Shown here: positions 21,934 through 33,947 of the stretch, piece after piece
How positions within the stretch are numbered: the stretch's first letter is position 1
How the letters are laid out: every line of letters starts with the position of its first letter
From: Diphasiastrum complanatum
Taxonomy: Eukaryota; Streptophyta; Lycopodiopsida; Lycopodiales; Lycopodiaceae
DNA: 64,000 bases
Direction of reading: 5' to 3'
Assembly (NCBI GenBank): GCA_029204225.1
Contig: CM055092.1
Span: 20,690,036 to 20,754,035, forward strand
The notes under the pieces: generated by a model
The model's database searches: none
What the model saw: the letters and a program-made list of their open reading frames with translations, nothing else
Told to the model about the DNA's origin: nothing
Translations under genes and position numbers: made by a program

Positions 21934-22866
21934 CTCCTCAAATCTAGCCTTGGAAACAACAATACTTTTATCAATCACTCCAATTGAATATCTAATCTTG
22001 ACAAATGAATCTTTAGGTAAAGATTTAGTAAACAAATCAGCCAAGCAACTTGATGATGACACATGTTGGAGCTTGATCTCTTTGGCTTGCACTTTTTTCC
22101 TCACGAAATGATGAGCAATCTCGATGTGTTTGCTCCTTGCATGGAATGGAGGATTAGTTGAAAGTGATTGGGCTGATTCGTTGTCACAATAGATGATAGG
22201 GATCTCCTCCTCCATGACATGAAGCTCCACCATAGCCTTTTGATCCACAAGACCTCCTTGCATGTTGATGTCAAGGCCTTTTATTCGGATTCTGTGGAAG
22301 ATAAGGAGATGGTATCTTGCTTTTTGGAAAGCCATGATACTACTCCATCACATAGAAAGGTGGAAAAAGTACTTGTTGATCTTCTATCCACTTTGTCACC
22401 TGCAAAATCCGTGTCACTATAGGCTCTTAAGCCAAGATTAGTCCCTCTATACAAACTGCCAAAATTCTTAGTAGATGAGATGTACCTAAGAACTCTTTTG
22501 GCCATCTTCCAATGTGAAACTAGAGGACTTTGCAAGAATTGGCTTAACTTTCCAACACTATAACTAAGATCAGGTCTAGTTATAGTAAAATAAATCAAGG
22601 AGCCAATAAGCCTTCTATATAATGTGATGTCCTCAAAGGATGCTCCATCAACATCAATAGATGCTTTTACATGTTGCTCCATTAGTGTCTCAATGCCTTT
22701 ACATTTCTTCATTCCAAATCTATCTAGGATGAATGTAGCATATTTAGATTGACAAATGAAGCTAAAATCACATCCTCTAATAACCTTTATTCCAAGAATG
22801 AAGCTTAATAGGCTGAGATGTACCATCTTAAACTCTTTTGCTAAAGCATTTTTTATATTGACAAAA
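21934..22866 (-). pseudogene. pol: Minus-strand Copia RT end and RNase H
   Basis: Read from 22866 down: FKMVHLSLLSFILGIKVIRG, SFICQSKYATFILDRFGM, FEDITLYRRLIGSLIYFTI and TRPDLSYSVGKLSQFLQSP are the end of the RT. LRYISSTKNFGSLY and YSDTDFAGDKVDRRSTSTF, ISLSSTESE, then EEEIPIIYCDNESAQSLSTN and ARSKHIEIAHHFVRKKV are RNase H. The final part runs into the LTR. The RNase H is split by a frame change near 22300. Upstream parts of the element are lost: the pol joins directly to a 63 bp LTR stub at 22867. Confidence 0.9.
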
Positions 22867-22929
22867 ATTATTGACAAAATGTACAGTATTCTACATGGCT
22901 AGATTTGCCAATGTAGGCAATTTTTCACA
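22867..22929 (-). repeat. 5' LTR stub of the minus-strand Copia
   Basis: Nearly identical to 21871-21933 (TGGCTAGATTTGCCAATGTA shared). Only the first ~63 bp of the 5' LTR remain, fused to pol, so gag, protease, integrase and most of the LTR were deleted. The flanks GAGAG (15217-15221) and AAGAG (22930-22934) may be a decayed target duplication. Confidence 0.8.
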
Positions 22930-23056
22930 AAGAGATCACCTTGGAACATATTGGAACATCTTCATGTATTGTTGATCTTCTCACCAAACCATTGATCAAG
23001 AATGCTTTCATCAAATTTAGATCTAATCTTGGTTTGATTTCAAGATCTATGTTAAA
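22930..23056 (+). pseudogene. Outer Copia RNase H C-terminus (right part)
   Basis: One plus frame encodes CIVDLLTKPLIKNAFIKF and GLISRSMLK followed by a stop, the usual C-terminus of Copia pol (compare ADIFTKALGKDLFMKH at 20970). It is the partner of 14975-15221. Confidence 0.75.
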
Positions 23057-23077
23057 GTAAGATGGATACATTTTAAG

Positions 23078-23800
23078 GATGTGTTAAGAATTGTAAAAAA
23101 TATCCATCTTGGGTCTTAGTTACTGGGGTACAAGCCTCCATACACTTTCATGTACTTGTAAATATGGTAGAGGCTAATTTTGGCTTAGATGATTAAATGC
23201 ATTCAAGCCTTAGATCAAGTCGAGGTAGTATAGATTTACTACAGTCACTTGCCAATAAAAGCTCATTATATCCACCTCTTTGAAAAATTTAGCAAGTGGA
23301 TCAATCAAATCAAGAGGTGCATCTAGAAGGGTCAAATCAATGTCATGTAAATGTACCAATAGGATTAAGAGGTGAGTTGGATGCGGTCCAATCACATTAA
23401 GAGGTGGGTGAGAGAATGGTCCAATCATTGTGATCCATTGACTTCTCTTGGAACTCAACCTATTGTATTATCATGCCATTGAGCTCAATGTGAAACTAAG
23501 TCTTTCGACTAAATTGTGTGTATTTTTAGCTTTGAATTCATTTGGTGAATGTATTGTGTACTCTTGTCTTGAGATTGGCAAAAATCTAGCATTCTTGATC
23601 TAATCAAGCATTTGTTTGGTGCAATCACACATCCTTTAGAGAGATCAATCACATGCTTTGTGGATCCTCCACACGTGTGAAAACTTATCAGTTTGTTAAT
23701 ATTGTTAAATATGTCAATTGTGATTGTTTCATCTATTTCCATTAACTTTGTTTCATTCTATATACCTATCACTTGAGATAGACATTTTCACACGGAGTCC
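23078..23800 (+). repeat. LTR-like remains after the outer Copia
   Basis: After the pol stop, a purine-rich run leads to TGTTAAGAATTG near 23080, a plausible LTR start. Further on GAGATTGGCAAAAATCTAGC (about 23570) resembles the start of the LTR near 52757, and GGTCCAAT/AAGAGGTG subrepeats (23345-23420) are shared with 53060-53200. A CACACGTGTG palindrome lies at 23670-23679. More than one LTR type appears to be joined here. No TSD was identified. Confidence 0.45.
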
Positions 23801-23814
23801 CACGGCCACAATCA

Positions 23815-26190
23815 TGATTGTACTTCATGTGGTAGAGCCATGTGTGGCAACCTAGCTTTTCGTGGCTATGCCACAAACCACTTGAAATTCATTTTGTCTA
23901 TAAATTGGAGTTTTTCCAATTCGGATTTCCATTCTTGTTATTTGCCTTCATTTGTCCTCTCTCTTTGTGCTCTTTGTGATCTCTCTTTGTGCTCTATCTT
24001 TAAGCTTTCATGCTCTCTAGCTTTAAATTTTAAGCACTCTCTCTTTCACACATTAATCTTAGTTTTCTTACCATAAATATTTCTTATTTGTTTGTCTCTC
24101 TCACGCTCTCTCTCTCTCTCACACACACACTCTTTCTCTCCCTCTCTCTTTCTCACATTAAAGATCTTTCTATTTTTCTTTATTTCTTACACACACACAC
24201 TCTCTACGCACACAAAATGTCTACATCCGGAAGTGGAAGTGGCTTTAGAAGGCCACAAAGCTCCTCAAGTGGAGGAGCAAGAAGCTCGGGCTCGAGAGAC
24301 TGAGTTCGAGAATTTTATGAAGGATTATCTCCGGATGAAAGAAATAGAATGAAATTTCTATGCCTTTCCGAAGGAGAATCCAAACAAGAGAGGGTGCCGC
24401 AAGATGCACCAAGTGAAGAATCTGCCAATTGTTATTATGATGTTAACTAGGATGGTAGCATTATTAAAGATGCACGAGACAATGTTGTAATTTGTCGAAT
24501 TAGAGATCTTGCCATGAAATACTTTGGCAATGACTAGTTTAGCCCTTGGGCTAATTAAGATGATGACAACATAATAGAATCCAATAAACCGTCTAAAGAT
24601 ACTTTGTTGTCCCCAAAGCTTTGTTGGATTCCATGGAAGAAAAAGGGAAATTGCCACTAGTAAGAATTAATTCTTTATTGATTTTTGTGATTTAGCATTA
24701 CTAAATCTAAAAGCTGTTTAATCTAATGCTTGTATTTTTTTTAGTTTGGAGAGAGGATCCACATCAAGCGCACCAAGCAGAGAGGCCGATGATGAAAACA
24801 TTCCATTGGATCAAGGGGAGGAAGAGAAAGATGAAGATGAAGATGAAGACGCAAATTCCATTGAAGATGATTATCTATCTAGTTTATTATGTAATGTGAT
24901 AGATAAATTGGTGCTTTTGGTACCCCATTTTTGAATCTATGTACTCTTTCTTTATCACAAATATAAAAGATTTTTGTAAATTTGTACATGATTGTCTTTG
25001 TATCAATTTTGTATATGATTGTCTTTGATATCAAACAATTAATGAATCAAACAAACAACGATTTATTTATGAGCATATTGAAACATACGTCATTGTCTCC
25101 CTTGATGATTGTTGATACTTGTGATTGATCTTCTTTTGATGGCCCATCAACACCAACATCAACATGAAATAGTTAGTAAGTTAAGTAATATATCAATTAA
25201 AAATTTAAAAAACAAATGTAACATTCTCTATCATACACTCTTTTACAATCTAAATCTAATAGATCCAATCTAAAAAAGCATAAACTCACATTAGTTACAA
25301 TATGTTTTTAATAATCAATCTAAATCTAATAGATCCAACGTATATTTAGTTTCAAAAACTAAATCTTAGATACATCTATGAATCACAATCCTAAATGCAC
25401 ATAACTTTGAAACATTTACAATTCATAAGAAAATTGTAATAACAAATACAAATGTAACATTCTCTATCATACACTCTTTTACATACAATCTAAAAAAACA
25501 TCAACTCACATTTTAATCATTCTCTCTGTCTCTATCTTTCTTTCCTTCTACTTTTCAATCTCATTCAGTCTCCAGTTCCTCTCATTCATTCTCAAGGTCA
25601 ATCTCTTCACTTTCATCTCTCTCAATCTCCTCATCAAAAAATCTGGCACTCTCATTTTCTAAACAAAAATGAGAAATGTTTAGCCTCAACGTCGCTTTCT
25701 CCCAAAAAAAAGTGCTCAAGTCTGTTCCAGCAATTTTTTTTTTTTTGCAAAAACTTTAAGTGCGTGGCACTGCCACGCCCTTCTATTTTTTTTGCCAAGT
25801 GTGACAATAAAAATGATAGCTCCCTTGAATATCGCCATGCATCAAGCAAAAAATTGACTCTCTAGAAATTGTTGCCAGGCGTGGCAAATTCTAGGGATTT
25901 GCATGGCACTGCCCACTCATGGCACTGCCATGGCCAATGAAATAGAGCAACAATTTCTCCGATGGATGTGGCATGGTTGTGCCAGGCATGGCTGTGCCAC
26001 GCATTACCGTCAAGAAGGAATGTCGGTGCCGAATTTTGTGCGTGCGTGGCTTAACCACACGTGGTTGTGCCACGTGGCCGGTGCCACGCTTGTTGCCACG
26101 CCATAGCCACGCGATTTGCCATGTGAAACCAAATTGGTCCACGATGCATCATGTGATGTTTGTGTGGCTATGAGTGTGGCAAACAATAGT
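23815..26190 (+). mobile_element. Putative internally deleted DNA transposon with GTGGC/GCCAC repeats
   Basis: Both ends of this segment are packed with GTGGC and GCCAC words (left: GTGTGGCAACC and CGTGGCTATGCCAC near 23850-23875; right: about fifteen copies at 25757-26185 in both orientations). Such subterminal repeats are typical of DNA transposons that bind their own transposase. Between them lie a small gene start and an acidic tail (24219-24934) but no transposase core. I could not define terminal inverted repeats or a target duplication, so class and limits are open. Confidence 0.4.
24219..24934 (+). pseudogene. Spliced gene remnant: Ser/Gly-rich start and acidic tail
   Basis: After a CT- and CACA-rich leader, ATG at 24219 opens MSTSGSGSGFRRPQSSSSGG. 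An open stretch with FENFMKDYLRMKEIE follows in a shifted frame. GTAAGAATT at 24660 and a T-tract ending in TTTAG at 24744 delimit an 85 bp intron-like segment. Then comes a very acidic region (DQGEEEKDEDEDEDANSIED) ending at 24934. Serine/glycine-rich starts and acidic tails occur in plant hAT transposases, but the catalytic core is absent here, so the identity is uncertain. Confidence 0.35.
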
Positions 26191-27277
26191 TATTTGTTGT
26201 TGTGTCTACTGGGAATAAGATGAGTGTATGACGCCTAAGGGTTTTTCTTTGGTGACATGCACATCACTGCTCATGGAAGTTTTTGCTAAGATGGTCACAA
26301 CATGAACAAAACTTGCTAGAAGTCAAACATGCCCCAAGATCAGAGTGAAACAAAATGAAGAGAACAGAATGGAGACTGCAACCACACCATCATTAATAGC
26401 ACATCTGAGGTATGAAAAAATGATTTTTAACAAGATGATGAATATATAGTGATTTTGCAACTTTTGTGAGATTATGAATACAGAATAGAACACATGAGGA
26501 CTTAACATGGAGAAAAGATTTTCAAGCAATTGGCACATGGTGGTGAATGTATGGAAATTTATTTTTTTCTCTAGAAAGAAGAAAGTCCAGTAGCAAGACC
26601 TTAAATACTGTACTTCAGTCCTACATGAATATAATCATTTGCAAAGATAGGTTGACTTTCAAGATCACTATCTTACAGAGTTAAGCTCAACATGTCAAGA
26701 TAGACGATCCTGTGCACTAGAAATTCTTATTGACATTTTGCGACTCAGTTACGGCCTTATTCTTTCATGTGCACCTACAATACGTACTTGTTCAAAGCAA
26801 AATGAAGAAAGTAAGCAAAGATCAAGACCATGAAGTATTCCTCCACTATTGGCCCAAAAATGAGGCCACATTGTCAACATGTTTCTCCTTAGGCCTATCT
26901 CTCTAGTTTTTCGATGTTTTGGAGTGCACTACCTCAGGCCATCAACATTCTATGCTCTACCTCTTTGTAAAGAATAAAAATAATTCTTTTTTTATTTGTT
27001 TGTTCACCAAGTTCCTGTTAAGATACTTAAGATACTATAGATTTTGAGAGAAGAATAAGTAATCAAAGAATCAGCATTGAGAATCAGTCTTTAATGATAT
27101 GGTGCTCAGAAAACAGCCTAGATGCTAAGTAAAAATAATCATAGATAAGCGAATAGGTAGAGATTGGAGAAGCAACACTGGATGACCGTTTGATAAAAGA
27201 GAAGTTAATGTCCGGATTCACCTGTACTGTAGATGATTGTGCAACAACTAAAACAACACTAGAATCTAAACACTATC
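26191..27277. other. No recognisable feature
   Basis: About 1.1 kb of AT-rich sequence with only short open stretches and no similarity to the neighbouring families that I can see. Confidence 0.5.
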
Positions 27278-27404
27278 ACACCAATGACACACAAAAACAT
27301 TTATAGTGACATTTATGAATACTTTAGCGAAGGATACGACCTGTATAAATGTCCCTATACTGGTGCCCGGAGACATATATAGTGACATATCAACGACGAA
27401 AACA
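27278..27404. repeat. Possible decayed transposon end with TAGTGACAT repeats
   Basis: CACTATCACACC near 27278 is followed by TATAGTGACATTTAT, then AATGTCCCTATACT and TATAGTGACATAT. Clustered, partly inverted TAGTGACAT words after CACTA resemble a CACTA-type end, but the usual CACTACAAGAAA is not present, so this is weak. Confidence 0.3.
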
Positions 27405-28507
27405 ACAAACTATGAGAGCATTAAGTAAGGAGAGCTTGTTCAAGTTATTCTTAATGGATTGTTGGATTCTCATGCTAACATTGCTCAAAGTCTTGCCATT
27501 TAAAAGACTTTGCCAAGTTTGATTGATCTTCAAGAGATCTTGATCAATGAAGAATATAGGTTTCAAGAAAGAGGTGGATCTTCATCAACATCTCAAGTTG
27601 GAGAGGAGGCTATGTTCATAAAGGGAAAATTCAAGGGCAAAAGCAAAAGTAAGTGGGCTAAAGGACAAGATCAAGGGTAGGCTTCTTCAAATGGACAAAA
27701 AAAAGTAGATCAAAGCTCAAGTGCTTCTATTGTGGCATCAAAGGACACCTTGCAAGTGAGAGCTACAAGAAGAAGAGAGTTCAAGGAGACAAGCAAGGAA
27801 TCTTACTCTTGATGAGGATAGTTTGGATGTTCAAGATGCAAATGATGATGCCTTTGTGATGTCTTCATGTATGTTTGCTAATGATGGAGATCTAGATCCA
27901 TGGTGGATTGATAGTGGAGCAAGTCCACACATGACTTTTCACAAAGAGCACTTCTTTGTTGGCATATAGAGATGACAAGAGGGTGATCTACACGGCCAAT
28001 GATGGTGAGTGTGCAATTAAAGGGATTGGCACAATCTCTACAAATAAGAATGTTCATTTGGAGGATGTTTTGTTGATTCCATCTATTACCAAGAATTTTC
28101 TTAGTGTGAGTCAATTGCTAAGTAAAGGATGCAAAGTTGAGTTTGATGGAGATGCTTGTATGATCAAAAGGAAGGATATCTTGATTGCAAAAGGTAAAAG
28201 GCAAGGAAAGTTGTTCAAACTATAGGTTTGTGTTATTGCTAACCAATTAAATATGCTGCAAGAGAGCAAATACCTATTCAAGAGGTTTGACATAAGGATG
28301 GGACACCTCAACTTCAGTCATTGGAGGTAATGGCTAGAACAAAGGTTGTGACTGGTCTTCCAAGTTCTGTAAGTATCATCAATCATGTTTGTGAGTCTTG
28401 TGCTTTGTCAAAGTCACGTAGACTAGCTTATACTAGATCTACATCTAGATCTACAAAGCCTTTTCAAGTTGTACATTTGGATATTCATGGAATTACTACA
28501 ATTAGGG
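27405..28507 (+). pseudogene. Truncated Copia copy: gag end, protease, integrase start
   Basis: Closely similar to 17370-18480 of the full-length Copia: gag end (LQEILINEEYRFQERGGS-like), zinc knuckle CFYCGIKGHLASES (last Cys lost), protease WWIDSGASPHMTF, and pre-integrase CESCALSKSRRLAYTRS, ending at FQVVHLDIHGITTI. Both ends are abrupt: before 27405 there is unrelated sequence and after 28507 the GGCGAAGGTT-motif block starts. Several stops and small deletions are present. Confidence 0.9.
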
Positions 28508-29590
28508 GGTGACCGTGGAAGGAACCTCTTCCAGAATGAACCTGAGGAAGAACTAAAGAGGAGATCCATCAGTTTCTTACCCTGACCAATCTCGTATGCG
28601 AAGTGAGATTGGATCTAGATTTTACAATCAAATCTTATCTCAGATCAGATCTGTAATCTTTATATCACTTGACAATAATCCAATTTCTAATTTTCTAGAA
28701 AAGTTCTTTGATCAAGCGATTGACCTATGGATTTTTTAGAATCACTGTTAAAATATAACAAAATGACTCAAAAATTTGAGAGAGGCTAGATTTCTAGATC
28801 AAAACCTAAAAAATATAACAAGTGAAGTTTTCTTGGGTGAAGGTAGACTAGGCGAAGGTTTTTCACTGTTATTTTGGGTAAAAAGTCATTGATCTGGTTA
28901 TTTTTTGACAAATGTGAATAAATAATCTTTGCCAAACTCACATACAGTAAATCTAACTCAGAGAAAGCTAGGGTAGAATTGGAAAAGGTTCTTGTAGACA
29001 AACAATCAATTTTTCAACTGGGCGAGGATTAAAATAGACTTTTTGCAAGAATCTGATAAATTTAATCTTCGCTGAACTCTCAGATGATGATTTACTATAT
29101 TTCGAATCCTCAGAAAAATTAGCGAAGATCTCGGCGAAGGTTGCAAGAGTAGTATTATTATTTTTGCAAAAAGACCTCTTTTTGACAAAAATAGATCAAT
29201 ATGATAAATGGCCTTGACAAAAACGTTCACCCAACTCACTGATTATCAAAAAGAGTAAGTAAGACTAACACAGACTCTGGAGAAGTTTTAAGCAAAGGTT
29301 CTTCTTAGAGAACTGATATTTTTGTAGAAAGTTGTAAATTTTCCACAAAAGATTACCAACAACTAGACGAATAGTCACTTTGGCCTTCTATTTTTGATCT
29401 AAATCTCACCAATGCACAGTGAATCAACCGAAGGTTCTCTTTTTGTATTTTTTAGGGTTTTTATGGTCTTTTGGTGTTTTCTGATGGTTTTTCTGAAGGT
29501 TTTGCAAATCTGTTGGGGAAATAATCTTTGCTCTTCAATCTAAAAGTTCTGTGAGTGAATCCCAAGGGGTCTACAACTCGGCGAAGGTTT
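28508..29590. repeat. Non-coding block with GGCGAAGGTT motifs
   Basis: No gene. The block holds scattered copies of a short motif and its reverse complement: GGCGAAGGTT (28851), AATCTTCGCTGA (29064), TCGGCGAAGGTT (29131) and CGGCGAAGGTTT (29579), with decayed copies between. The same motif occurs in the Gypsy 3' region at 42.68-42.85 kb, so this is probably Gypsy untranslated sequence. It ends exactly where a Copia LTR starts at 29591. Confidence 0.6.
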
Positions 29591-30279
29591 TGTGAAAAAT
29601 AGCCTAATTTGGCAAATCTAGCCATGTAGAACTTTGTAAATATTGTGTATAATTGGGTTCCACACATGTAAGGCCAAGATGCCATGTGAAAACCCACTCC
29701 TGATGTAGGTTAGGTCAAGTCAAGAGATTTGGTCATGTCTATTTGGTGGTCATCCCTACTTTATAGGACCTACACCTAAGTTTAAGGTGAAAATTTGACC
29801 AACTAGCTACCTACCAAGTATACCTCTAGGATCTAGGATAGGGTTTCATTTTAGGGCAAGAAGAGTGAGCTAAATTCCTTATTATATTCTGGAAATCCAC
29901 CTAACTTCAAGAAGGAAGTCAAATTTGCTACGTATTCCAAGCTCTTATGGTGAGAAGATAGAATATTTTTGGAGCTCATTGGCAATCTCAAGCTACTCCA
30001 CTATGTACATTGAGCTTTTGTGATCCAAATGCAACCAAATCAATTTCTACTTGTTTGTTAGCTTGAAGGCCATACTACATCCTGTAGTACACATGTGTGG
30101 GCTCAGATTTCAATGTTCATCAATGGATTTGATTGCTAATGCTTGTTGTTTGTCAAATTGCCAATCTAGATCAACTTTTTTGTGTCTAGTTTTTTGATAG
30201 ATTGTTAAGCAATCCAATCACTCTTGTGGATCTTTTGTAGATCCATTTATGGTCCTAAAGTATAGTACTTTCACATGGT
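29591..30279 (+). repeat. Copia 5' LTR (truncated element)
   Basis: 689 bp from TGTGAAAAAT to CTTTCACA, directly followed by a primer-binding site. It is a relative of the solo LTR at 53263-53963. Its palindrome has decayed to CACATGTGTG (30090) and the CCGTAC motif to CCATAC (30070-30075), both CpG transitions relative to that copy. Confidence 0.92.
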
Positions 30280-30291
30280 ATCAGAGCCAAG
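30280..30291 (+). other. Copia primer-binding site
   Basis: TGGTATCAGAGC directly after the LTR end. Confidence 0.93.
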
Positions 30292-31080
30292 TACAAGAGC
30301 ATAAGCCATTGATCTAATGCAAATCCATTTTTAGCAAGTTTTGGTGCAAAAGACTAGTATTGAGAGGGCAAGCTAGAATCTTGATTTTGGTGAGGAGATT
30401 TGATCCCAAACTTGTTAGGGGTCCAAATCCATACTGTCCACATGTGTGAGCACCTCTGAACCTACATTTAATGCATGGTATTCATTTGATCCAAAGAAAT
30501 TCATTTTGTGAGCTTTTGATGTAATTTTTGGTGGAAATCTTAGGATAAGCTACCAAGATTGAGTGCCATTGATTAGATTTGACACATGATCATGAGATCT
30601 AATTAATCTAGGCTGAAATTAGGTCCTCTAAACTTGTTTTATAGGTCTTAAAAGTACATCAAAAAGTGTGAGAGAAATTTAGTCATGTTATTGTCCAAAA
30701 ATAGCCAAAATTGGTAAGATTTGATTGTAAGTAGATTTCACATCATCTTATCTTCATTCCAACTTTGTGAGGGAGCTCTAGAATTGAGATTATAAGTCCA
30801 TTTGTTGGATTAGAAATCTAATTTTAGTGAAACACCACAAGAGAGAGACCTTAGTGAGATTCTAGAGACAATCAAATCCATTTATTGGCAAGATTTGTTT
30901 AATAGTAGTTTTCACTTCATCTTATCTTCATTCCAGCTTTGTGAGGGAGTGATAAAACTATGATTATAAGTCCATGTGTTGGATTATAAATCAAATTTGA
31001 GTGAAACACTACAAGTGTGAGATCTTTGTGTGTTGCAAGTCAATCAGATCTATTTCTTGTTTGTAGAAGTCACTAGTAAG

Positions 31081-31661
31081 ATGGGATCTGCTATAGCATA
31101 CCTTCTAGGAGCTAGTGAGAGATTGAATTCTACAAACTATGCTGTTTGGAAGGTTAGAATGGAGTCACTTTTGGTGCTCCAAGACCTTTATGAGTTTCTG
31201 ATTGAGGATGAAGATGAACCTCTAGGTGCACAGGAGTTAGCTAGATACAAGAAGAGCTCTAGGCTTGCACTTCATTGTGTGAAGATGAATGTGAGCAGTG
31301 ATTTGTTGAGAGAAGTATCAGCTTGTACTAGTGCTAAAGAGGCTTGGGAATCTTTAAAGTCAATCTATGAATCTAGCAACACTTCTAGATTTCTCATGCT
31401 TAGAAATCAGATTTTCCAAGGATGAGGAGAAGTGAGGAGAGTGCACAAATTATGTACTCAAAATCAAGTCTCTAAATAGGGAGTTGGCTTTCATTGGAGA
31501 GAAAATTCATGATGGAGAGCTTGTACAAATTGTTCTTAATGGTATAGGAGATGACTTTTCAAGTTTGGTCCAAAGTTTTGTCATCCAAGACAGTGTGCCA
31601 ACTATAGAACAACTTCACAGTATATTAGTGGCTAAAGAGTGTAGGATGCTCAGTGTTGTAT
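31081..31661 (+). pseudogene. gag: Copia gag, truncated
   Basis: Starts MGSAIAYLLGASERLNSTNY, then YAVWKVRMESLLVLQDLY, RLALHCVKMNVSSDLL, AWESLKSIYESSNTSRFL, with a frame break after NQIFQG (31420). The second part has HDGELVQIVLNGIGDDF and PTIEQLHSILVAKECRM. It is a divergent paralogue of the gag at 16960. Sequence breaks at 31661 before the zinc knuckle. The 35 bp inverted repeat follows at once. Confidence 0.88.
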
Positions 31662-31696
31662 CATTAGAGGAGTTCTCAATATCAAAAAGACCCTTT
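31662..31696. repeat. 35 bp inverted repeat, left arm
   Basis: Perfect reverse complement of 39718-39752. The arms lie 8.0 kb apart and enclose the histone/transposase gene block. Key words are CATTAGAGGAG at the outer side and AGACCCTTTG at the inner side. The right arm is read as coding in the Gypsy-like segment (KGLFDIENSS), so the arm may be Gypsy-derived rather than a true transposon terminus. Confidence 0.85.
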
Positions 31697-32096
31697 GTAA
31701 AGATACTTTTATTTTTTTTCTTTAGTTTCGACCGTCACCAGGCCCAATCAAAATGCACAGATTTGGAATCTACATAACGTAGTTCAAATTAACTAAAAAA
31801 TATAAATGCAATATAGAAAACTTTGAAATTTGTGTCCGGGCAGCATGGACGTATCCCATTGGTTTCTTCTTCCTGCTCGACGTCAATATCTCAAGTTAAA
31901 TTTACTTTACTATGCTGGTTAGTATAATGAAATTTTCTAACTATACTACTTACAGTTATAGAAATATAGTATGTACAGCTACATAAAATATGGTATACGT
32001 AGTAACTGTGACTATGTTGGCATTTACATTAGATTAAATGTGATACGAAAAATTAAAATTAAGTAACATATCAGAGAGAATTTTGGCACCCAAGCT

Positions 32097-33499
32097 TTGA
32101 AAATAGCAATGGCGAGGAGACCTAGATCTACAATCGATTCTGTGATTCTTTACAATGAGAAAGATGAAGCTGATAACTGGAAGCCAACAAAATATACGAA
32201 GAACTCATGGGTATTGCTACATCCATCATCAAAGGACAATTTTCGACAAAAGAAAAGAGCAAAAGTGACTTACAAATCTTATTGGAAAGCAAAAAATTTG
32301 GTGTTTAAGACTACCCCGGGAGGTCAATCGATATCAGAAGTCTTAGTGCAACATGTATATATGCATTCAGAAATCAAAGTACATGATATCAATTCTCATG
32401 ATCATCAAAAATGTAATTGTAAGTATATCAAAACATATGCACTCTACAACAATCATAGGTGATTTCCTTTATTGATGCTCTTCGGATTATGATTTAAATG
32501 CTTCAACATTGTTTTTTTCTTTCAGATTTATATCCATCATGCATAAGTGAATGTGAGCCCACACAATCACTTGCAGGAATATTAGACATGATTCACTCTG
32601 ATGTTGGAAAGCTACAATACAGAGGAAGAAGTTCAAAGGAACTTGCAGATTGTGGTATCTATTTTTATGAATCTTTATATACGCCACAAATAGATGGAGG
32701 TTTTGGCAAGCTCGAAGCAATGCCATTGCCTAGTTTTCAAAGTGATGAGTGGCCTACTCCTGACAGCATTGTTTATGAATCCTTGAGATGCAAGCTACTC
32801 ATTGATATAAAAAAATGCTATGAAGATAAGCACATGCTCAAAAATTGTTCACCTAAGTTGGTTTATCTCATTGCATACATTTGTTGATTTTTTCTCGAGT
32901 GCTAGTCTTCGTAGGACACCAACTTTATTTGTTTGCAAGGATTTATCAGATGAGACTTTGTCAGATCTTATGGATCAAGGCTGGGATAGTAAAACAAATA
33001 ATGACATAGAATGCAGGATTAAGAAGTCCTCAATGATCTTTCGTTATCATATCAAAAAGCAAATGCTCACTCTCACATTTAGCTACCACAAATACAAGAA
33101 AATTGAAGGTACATGGCTACCACTGGATCAAGACTTTGAACTAAATAGTCACACAAACCGAATGAAGATAAGCATTATCTACAATGAGGAATATTTGACT
33201 ACGGTTGAGATGGAAGAGCACTGGAAGCTTGATTTTATCAGAACAGAGCTCATGCTATTACAAACCAATCTACCAACATATTTCAGATTTATCATCAACG
33301 GAAGACTCATAAGTACTTTATGTTTATTGCCAATACAAAATAGAACAAAATAATAGAAAATGTCATCATTTACAATTGCACATTCACTAATATTTGCCAT
33401 GTCGCAGATGCAAAAAAGATAGGAGCTGATAACGTGTTGCAAAAATCTACTTACAACAATCACCATTGTGGGAGAACAATAGTTTCAAATAAACTTTAG
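32097..33499 (+). pseudogene. Gene A: three-exon gene of unknown function
   Basis: Exon 1 (32097-32418) encodes MARRPRSTIDSVILYNEK and a basic region. A strong donor (GTAAGTAT at 32419) and acceptor (TTTCTTTCAG at 32525) join it in phase 1 to exon 2 (32526-33312), which contains YRGRSSKELADCGIYFYES, LRCKLLIDIKKCYE, TPTLFVCKDLSDETLSDL and KLDFIRTELMLL. A second intron (33313-33407, GTACTT to GTCGCAG) joins in phase 1 to a last exon ending at TAG 33497-33499. The phases fit across both introns, which supports a real gene. One frame change lies near 32880. I do not recognise the family; no zinc finger or catalytic motif stands out. It could be an accessory or capsid-type protein of the element. 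Confidence 0.6.
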
Positions 33500-33947
33500 T
33501 AAAAATCTATGAATACACTCTTTCATTCAATAAATGAAAGCCCAAGTTGGGCATCTATACATGTATTTTGTGCTCCCAAATTCATAAACTGGAACAGCAT
33601 TTGATATATCAATGTATATTTTTCTATGAAGTCTATAAATGTATTTTTGTTCTATGCTATCTATATTTTTTCTGATCTTAATTTAGTACAACTACATCAT
33701 CCTTTGCACCATCATCAATAACAGGAGGCTGAAGCCTTGCCTAGCCACTATACTCAAGATAATTTCTTGTCTAAATCTGTACACCTGGCTTGATGTGTAC
33801 TCAGGAAGTGTAAACTGCAAAATAGAATATTCATGTATTAGTAATGGCCAATAACATCACCAGAATAGAAAACTAATCATGATTCCAAAATAAGAATAAA
33901 CAGAATTTATTACCTTGCATAAAACAACAAGAAGCATTTAATATAAC
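33500..33947. other. Intergenic region between gene A and the histone-like gene
   Basis: The 3' ends of gene A (+) and the CENH3-like gene (-) face each other here. No ORF is supported. AT-rich stretches could provide polyadenylation signals. Confidence 0.4.

Noticed and set aside
23670-23679. CACACGTGTG as a restriction or recombination site of one element
   Set aside because: It occurs in several different LTR families and at variable positions, never at element borders, so a terminus role is unlikely.
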